In this document: in pieces, positions 35,201-44,200 of the stretch
How positions within the stretch are numbered: the first letter of the stretch is position 1
Layout: each line of letters begins with the position of its first letter
Source: Bombyx mori
Taxonomy: Eukaryota > Arthropoda > Insecta > Lepidoptera > Bombycidae
Direction: 5' to 3'
Assembly (NCBI RefSeq): GCF_030269925.1
Contig: NC_085127.1
Coordinates: 13,833,501 to 13,897,500 of the forward strand
Length of the DNA: 64,000 nucleotides
Notes under the pieces: generated by a model
The model's input: the letters and a program-made list of their open reading frames with translations, nothing else
Told to the model about the DNA's origin: nothing
The model's database searches: none
Program-made: the position numbers and the translations under genes

Positions 35201-38200
35201 TCGGTTCTTGTGAGGTCATTCACCTTCTACTATTGTCACTCAGTAATTTTTCTAAACTAACTCGTGGCCGGGACTTTGCTTGATTTTTTTTAATGACCGT
35301 TTAACATGTGTTCTTTTAATACAGAGTGGGTGGTGTGCGAAGCCGTGGTGGTGGTGAAGAGAGTGGTGGGAGGCGGCGCTGCGTCCGCCAAGGCCGCCGT
35401 GGCCCGGGCCGCCAAGCTGCTGCGGTCTGACCGGTGAGGGATACGAGCAGACAAGAAGCCGGAGATTATTTATTGCTAATTTTAGTAAATTTTAATGGAC
35501 ATTATATATGAGTAAATCTGTGACCACTTTAAAATGCTTTAAATTACATGGCTTTTCTTTTGTGGGTATGGTAACAATTTTTTTTATAAATTATTTAGAA
35601 AATAATAATATCAGTGTTATTGTTGTGGCGAAACGTAGCGATTCGTGACGTCATATGACAGCTTTGTATTACAATATAATAAGAGTTTGGAAGAATGTTT
35701 TTTCTTAAAAAAGATCTGCATGTGTGTAGATTGGCGGCCAACGCCCGCGCCGCCGCCGTGTGGCTGGTGGCGGAGCACGGCGCCCACCACCCCCGCGCCG
35801 CCGCCGTGCTCGCGCACATGGCCGCCAGCTTCGCCGACCAGGTGAGGGGGAGGGGCAGTGTCGCCGAGTGTACGCCGACACTTTGAGATACCGCTGGTGT
35901 ATCGTCGGTGCCATAAAACAGAGACACTCGGTTTTTTCCTTATTTTTTTGCCAACTTACTGCCATATAATAATGCCTCTTTTGGCTTCGGTTATATGCAG
36001 TGGTCGGAGTAGGTAGATTGATTTTATATACTTGCGTCAAGATATTATAATATGGTTATGCCATTTTATCCATAATGATATTTTTTTTTAAATTGAAAGA
36101 AAAAAAATTATTTCTAATCGGATACAATTTCTATATTTATGAGATAAAGATAACAAAAAACCCTGTCTAACTTTTATCTCATACTGACAAGCGTCATTTC
36201 TAATTCAACAGAAAGGGACAAAACGCCAACTATTCCAAGGTGTTTTTGTATAAAATAAAATATTGATTTCTTTTACCATTAGCTAGCACTGGTAGCGCAG
36301 ATATTATTAATACGTTTTTCACCTTAAACACAGGTTCATGCTAATTTCAATATTCCGAAACAAATGTGACAATAAATATGAAGTTCCGGTATTTTGGAGG
36401 CATATCCATATTCTCCTCTACGTTTGACGTCAACGACCTTAAATCAATCTACCTACTCCGACCTCTAGTTATATGTTAAGCTATTTGTTAATAATGCCAA
36501 ATACTGTAAGCAACGCATCTATGATTATCTGCGCGAACTAACCAGTCGCGAGTCCCTTGTTACACTGCCAATGTATTATGCTGATTGAAATTACAAAATA
36601 AATACATAGTTTTACCGGCTAAACTGTGTATAATTATGCACGTGTCTGCAGGAGGAGCTGGTGAAGCTGCAGGTGCTGTCGCTGGCGGCCAAGCTGTGGG
36701 TGACGCAGGCGGACACGGCGCCGGTGTGCCGCTACGCGGTGGCGCTGGCGCGGTACGACGCCAGCTACGACGTGCGCGACCGCGCCCGCATGCTGCGCCG
36801 CCTGCTGCTGCCCGCGCCAAGCGCCCGCCTGCCCGCGCACGCCGCGCTCATCTTCTGTCCCGACAAGCCGAAGCCCACCATCGAGAGCAGCTTCAAAGGT
36901 CAGTGGAGGAGCACTTGCAGTACTGGTAGCCGCTGTTTGCCTTTTCGGTAGCGAGCGGCTTGACTCGCTAGGCAGCGACTTGGTATTGCCGAAGTCCATG
37001 GGCGACGTTAACCACTCACCATCAGATGGGCCGTATGCTCGTCTGTTTACAAGGGCAATAAAAAAAAAGTACTGGGCCGGCTAGTGTTAGTGGCTGTGTC
37101 AGACGGGCATGCGGCCCACTGTTGCTCACGGACGTCAGCAATGCCGATACCGGTGAGCTCATCTTCTGTCCCGACAAACCAAAGCCCACCATCGAGAGCA
37201 GCTTCAAAGGACAGTGGACTTGCAGTATTTGTACCACTGCTGCTCACGGACGTCAACAATGTCAATACCAGCGAGTACTCTTCGCAAGTCAAGTTTAAAG
37301 TAGGGCGCGTCACAGCACTCGAGAAACATCTTGGGATTCATTCCAAAGCCAGATGGCACTTTGCAGAAATAATCTTTAGAAACGCGCAGTAGTTGAACGC
37401 AAAACAGTAGCAGTAAAAAGCAAATGCAAAGACAGGTTGAATATCTCGAACAATCAGAGCACTCCTCAGATACAGAACACAGACAGAGTACCGAACTCCG
37501 TCCGTAGACCCAAAGGTTCAAAGGGAAGAAAACGAGATTTCACAATTCGACCGGCCTTCGTTACGACTCAGCAGCGCTCGCGTCACTTGGCCCGCCGGAC
37601 CCTACACAGGGTGTCCGGAGTCCGTTCCTATTTGCACAAGCTGTAAGCTGGATAATCTACATCCGAAACACGCTTCAGGTTACCTAGTGACTCTAAAACA
37701 GACTGAAAAATATATCTTTCTTATATCTTTAAACGAGCAATTCTTGTATATAAATGTATATGTATAATCTGAATCTCGGAAACGGCTACAACGATTTTCA
37801 TAAAATTTAGTATACAGCGGATTTCAGCGAATTTAAATATAAACTTTTTTTTTTATTGAAAGAAAATAACAAATAATATAAGATCAATGTGTAATTCGTG
37901 TATAAATAATTATAGTTTCTAAAAAACACGATTTATCAAAAAAGAAACACCGAGCGAAGCTCCTCTAAAAGGTCATCCTCTAGTATGTATAAGGATTTTT
38001 TGGCGGGAACGCGAAGAGTGAAGTTGTGTGATTTGTTTTATTTTGTCTGTTCAGTGTTTCTTCAGGTTTAAATGTGTAATAGCGGTGGTTTATTAACTGT
38101 TTAGTATCTGTGAAAGTGCACAAATGTGGGAAAATGAAACAAAGTCGCTGGACGTAACTTCTCGGGATCCTCCAAGAAGTCCACTGAAAAAGTCTCAGTA

Positions 38201-41200
38201 AATGACCACCATTTTACTGAGATTATATGTCATCCCATATCATCTCATTTCATTTCATCCCAGTGGATTAATATCTCAAATGAATCATCTTCATTTCATT
38301 TCATTTCACTCCATGTTATAATTTTTCATGAAAATAAGAATCAAAATTAAAATAAGATTTGACTTAAAAGTCCTTAGCTACCAGGTCATAAAATCACTTT
38401 AAAAAAATATATATAATCTAGTATTGCTGTATATAATCTTGTATTCGTGTGGTCCGTCAGAGCGCCAACAGTACACAGTGGGCACGCTGTCGCAGTACCT
38501 GGGCAGCGCGGCCACCGGGTACCGGCCGCTGCCCACCGCGCCCGCCGCCACCAGCGGCGCCGAGCTGCGCGACCAGCACGACCGCGCGCCCCACGACCAG
38601 GCCGACACCAAGCAGCTGCAGCAGGTACGTGCCAGGCAGTGCTGTTTTCGCGGTAAAAAAAAAAACCACAGACTATATTCAGGCGCCTGAACAACTATGA
38701 AGGCTATAGAGAATGAAGTAGTCCTAAAGAGAAATAGAGGGATTGTGTAAAAAAAACGATATGTGTAAGTGGGGGGGTTAGTGAGCGAAGAAATGGCGCC
38801 GACCCCAGGTGACGGGTCGGCGCAGGTCAGGAGAATGGTGATGAATGATGATATCTCAAGGTCGGTTACCTCTAACAATGTTGATCAATAGCAAAATAGC
38901 TTTTAAAGCTTGTCGAAACTCTCTTCAAATCCGTGTTTGAATTTAATTCAGAAGAACAAAGAATTCTATTCGGAGCCCGAGAGCAGCGGGTCCGGCTCCT
39001 CGTCGGGGTCCTCGTCTTCCTCCTCGTCAGGCTCCGAGTCCAGCGGCTCCGAACACTCTTCTGAAGAGTGAGTGCACTTGCACACGATATTTCGCCATTT
39101 TCTTTTTGTTGTGGAAAAATAAAACTCCACCCCGGTCACCGTCCTCGCCGAACCCGTTGCTTGCAAACAAAGGGCTCGACGAGTAAATTAACCCACAGAC
39201 ACAGCCCACTGAGCTTCTCGCCGGATCTTCTCAGTGGGTCGCGGTTCCGATCCGGTGGTAGATTCTGCGAAGCACGGCTCTTGCTAGGGCCAGTGTTAGC
39301 ACCACTCCCGGTTTGAACCCCGTGAGCTATTATTCCTTGGTTTTATACCACAACGGCTGAATTTATTCAAAATAATATTTGCACGTGTGCTATCAACAAT
39401 GGTTAAAATTTTTCACTGAAATGAAAATAGATCGCGAAAAGTTACAAAGTGTTAATTTCTGCCGTTCTCGTTAACTTGCTGCGGCGTTATGTGGTGTAAG
39501 TGTTCGATTAGTGATTTTTACTTTCATTTTTATCACTAACCCACAAAATGACAAAACTAAATACACTATCGATAACGCTTATCGACAACAATAATGCGCA
39601 TCACTATGCCCGTCCATAAGGCCCGTGAGTGGAAGAGAGAGCGAAATACTCGCTTCACCGCTTCGATTATTTATGACCCAAATTGCACGGACAAAATAAT
39701 TCTACTACAGTTCAGCGAATCTAGAATAGCCTCTCGAGAACACTAGAATAGGTATGAAAAAAAAACCTCCGTTTTCCGAAAATCTCATTTTGTTTATTTA
39801 TTAAATATTTTTCAGGGACGAGAGCTCGAACGAAGAGAAACCGTCGAATCAAGAGAAGAAGTCGGTCAAGAAAACAAAAGAAATCAATGATTATGAGTGG
39901 GTGTCCAGTATCGCCGCCCGACGCGCTGCTTCTTGTGGTGGTGTCTGCGGGAAAGATTGTGGAAGCCGCTGAGGGGAAGGGGGGGGGTGTATACTATCTA
40001 TATCATTATTCATTTGGTAGTGTTCACCGTCACCGCATAAGAGATGCACGTGGGAATGGGCAGCAGTATTCTCTGAGTATACAACCCCAACTGGCATTAC
40101 TAGAGCCGGGACGAGGGGTTCCGTTTCCCTGATAATTTCTGCCGCGAAACAATCACGTGTTTCGGTGTTGATCTATTGGAACAGTTATTGTATACAATAC
40201 TATTGAGATTTCGACCTCATGTAAAGATGGGTGGTTCATTTGTGATTCCTATAGGTTTCGCTAAATGACATTTTTATATCAATAAAATCAGAACAGTTAC
40301 ACGTTGCTGTGAACAACGAGACGGCTATAGTGATTGGTACTACGTTTGTACTGTGTCTGTACTGTACTTGTACTGCCTCTGTACTGCCTTTGTACTACAT
40401 CTGTACTGCGTTTTCACTGCGTCCGTACTACATCTGCATTGTGTCTGTACTGCGTCTGTACCGTGCCTGTACTGCGCCAGGTCGTCCAGCCCCGGCACGT
40501 CGGACAGCGAGCCCGACAGCGACGCGTCCTCCAGCGACGGCGAGGAGTCCTCCGAGGTGACGTGGATCCTATACAACTACAACAATAAATATCCTCCGTT
40601 TCCAGTACTATAGTGTCCGCTGTAGTGTCGGTCGTGCGTCTACTCCGACAAAGCCTCATATCGCCTCACATAACTCTTTTATCGTGGCGGCTTCTAATTT
40701 ACTACATATCCGACCGCGACGGGGCAACGCAAAGCCGCCGTCGCCCGAAACATGTCTTGTCGGATCCCCCGGATTCACTCTCGGTGCTTTTAGGACCCTC
40801 AAGCACCGGTCACCGCCCATAGACACAGCCCACTAGGTTGCTCGCCGGATCTTCTCAGAGGGTCGCATTTCCAATCCGGTGGTAGATTCTAGGAAGCACT
40901 GCTCTTGTTAGAGCTGATGTTAACAAATTCTCTCAGGTTGAGCCCGTGAGCTCACCAACCTGCGCGTAGCTGGAATAGCCTCTTGGGCTACCAACGAATA
41001 GGTAGGGGAAAACATCAGTCCTGTGTAGAACTAACTAGCTTTACTTCCACACACAAGGGTCAATATTATAATATGGACACAGTTAGAACAATATGACAGT
41101 GCGATGAGATCACTTGTAAATAAAAACTTATTGTTGTTTTTTTGCAGGAGAAAGAAACAGAAATCAAAGAGAAACCGTCCGAACAAAAGCGCAAGGAGCA

Positions 41201-44200
41201 ATCCAACTTGGAGCTGCTGCTGCAGCTGGACGAGGTGGCCAGCACACTGCCCACCATGACCCCCACCTGCGGGGGGCTACTGTCCCCGCCCGCTGCCGCC
41301 ACTGCCCCAGGACTTGCTGATGGTATTCTTATTAATAATAGACAGAAATTTATCTTAATATATACGAATCACGTGTCACGTTGTTTGTCCGCGATGGACT
41401 CCTAAGCTACTTGACCGATTTTAAATTAAATTTGCATACCGTGTGCAGTTTGATCCAACTTGAAAGATAGGATGGTTTTTATTTCGATTAATGGTCGCAA
41501 TATTTATTAATTAACAATAAAATGATTTCTAATGTTGATTTTTGTTATTAATTGTAAGTTTCATAAGTCTAAAACAGGTGGCGCTTTAAATCAGTTTTTA
41601 CAGACAATTGTAATACTGTCTGACATTAATATCTCATAGATGGCGCTGTGTTAAAAAATACCAACGTTTCACATAAGCTACAATTTAATGGCATAAGCAC
41701 CACGTGTTACTGAGGCTAAAGTATAAGCGAAATTTATTTCGTAGTAAACGCAATACAGTGAAAACCAATTAAATAAATAAATATTTTACTAACAATCACG
41801 CCACGTTAACTGATCCCGTGATAAGTTCGTAAAGAACTTGTGTTACAGGTACCAGATATCGGAAATAAATGTAAGATTTTTATTATACACATACATATAT
41901 TTAATATACATCCATAACCCTGGAAAAGACATTTATATTTATCATACAAATATCTTCCCTTGGCGGGATTCGAACCCGCGACCCCCTAGTGTAGTGACCA
42001 TGTCACTTACCACTATACCAGACGGACGGAATTGTTCTTACTTTGTTAATTTTTGGTATTAGCATAGCCGGCCACGTGTTATTTAAAAAACAAAAACCTT
42101 AGCCACAGCAACGTGTGGCCGGGCCTGCTAGTTGTTTTATATAGACTAGTGGTCCGACGGTAGTCGACATTCGACTATAATTAATTGAAATTATAGGTTT
42201 GTACACTATTATGATTCTATTGTCAAAGACGTGAGCAATGCACAGCCGACAGGGATTGAAGAAATCCTGCCCCCGCCCCGAGTCTAGTTGCAGTGTTGAT
42301 CGCGGGAACCCCCTACCCTGCCCAGGTTCTGACCCCCCGGACTGAGACCGGACGTCGGTTGAGAAAGTGAAAGGGAAGTCGTTTGATAGCTAGAGTCCTA
42401 AAAACATCCTAGAGCCCGCGGTCCGAACCCAACATTGATCTATGATGTCAAGTCCCACATAGCCCGTCTGCTGAAAATTCCCCACAAACCTCATATAAAT
42501 AAAGATGTGTCCTTCTATAAGACTATCTAAGAGTGGTGTTCAAACATCGACATGTCCCCAGACTCGATAACGCCGGTGGGGCCGTCCCTGGTGCCCCCCA
42601 TATCGACCGAGCTGGTCTCCAGGGTGCTGAGCGGGGGGCTGTCGGCCTCCCGGCGCTGGACCCGGGCCCCGCACCTCTACTCCAACAACATGTGCACCTT
42701 GGAGATCAGCTTCACAAACTGCGCCGGGGTCGAGGTCCAGAACATCCACATCAGTAAGAAGGTTGGTGCTGTAGTTTCCGGTGGGGCGCTGCGGGTCACT
42801 CGACGTCTGTAAACTGTTGGTAGGACCTCTTGTGAGTCCGCGCGGGTGGGTACCACCACCCTGACTATTTCTGCCGTGAAGCAGTAATGCGTTTCGGTTT
42901 GAAGGGTGGGGCAGCCGCTGAGATCTTAGAACTTATATCTCAAGGTGGGTGGCGCATTTACGTTGTTAATGTCTATGGGCTCCAGTACCCACTTAACACC
43001 AGGTGGTCTGTGAGCTCGTCCATCCATGTAAACAAAAAAAAACGTAATTAATTCGCAACTTCCGTTTCGTCTGTTAAGTTCCTGTCGGGGTCCCGGAGCG
43101 TCCACGAGTTCTCCCCGATCCCGTCGTTGGGCCCGGGGGCATCAGCGACCGTCACGCTCGGCATCGACTTCGCCGACAGCATCCAGCCGGTCGAGCTCGC
43201 GGTGTCCAGCTCCCTGGGTATCGGCAACTCACTAATAGCTTAAGAAAACATTTGATTTGTAAATATTCTCAGGTTTAACTTAGTGTCCAGAATATGTGAG
43301 AATCCTCTCTTCAGAGGAAGGAGTAACCAGAAGCATTAGAGGGACGAGGGTTTTTTGTTCTATTGCCCTTATAGGCAGACGAGCATACGGCCTACTTGAT
43401 GGTGAGTGGTTACCGTCGCCCATGGGCGGTAGCAATGCCAGGGATATAGCCAAGCCGCTGCCTACAAAGGTCAAGTCGCGACGCGCTGGGCGTGGTTCCC
43501 TTTATAAAAATTTTGAGATGGTTTGTTAAGTCTTGCCAGTGTGGAGTTTCTAATAGAGTAGTTACTCTGTAGTGTCTATTTGATACTCCTGTCTAACTTT
43601 CCTTTGATGTCACAATTTACAATTTAGAAATAAACCTAACTAATATATTAGTGTTTCAAATGAGCACACCCAGAATGTATATTGAGTCTGTGTGTGTGTG
43701 CGTGCGTGCGTGCGTGTTGTGTGCGTGCGTACATGTGTGCGTGTGTGTGTGTGCGTGCGTGCGTGCGTACGTGCGTGTGTGTGTGCGTGCGGGTGTGCGT
43801 GCGTGTGTGTGTGTGCGTGCGTGCGTGTGTGGGTGCGTGCGTGCGTACATGCGTGCGTGTGTGTGTGCGTGCGTACATGCGTGCGTGTGTGCGTGCGTGT
43901 GTGTGTGTGCGTGCGTGCGTGTGTGGGTGCGTGCGTGTGTGGGTGCGTGCGTGCGTACATGCGTGCGTGTGTGTGTGCGTGCGTACATGCGTGCGTGTGT
44001 GCGTGCGTGTGTGTGTGTGCGTGCGTGCGTGTGTGGGTGCGTGCGTGCGTACATGCGTGCGTGTGTGTGTGCGTGCGTACATGCGTGCGTGTGTGCGTGC
44101 GTGTGTGTGTGTGCGTACGTGCGTGTGTGTGTGCGTGCGGGTGTGCGTGCGTGTGTGTGTGTGCGTGCGTGCGTGTGTGGGTGCGTGCGTGCGTACATGC

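Noticed and set aside
41955..42030. Candidate tRNA gene on the minus strand.
   Set aside because: The B-box region is convincing, but the sequence continues into a SINE body and lies in a Helitron, so it is a SINE head.
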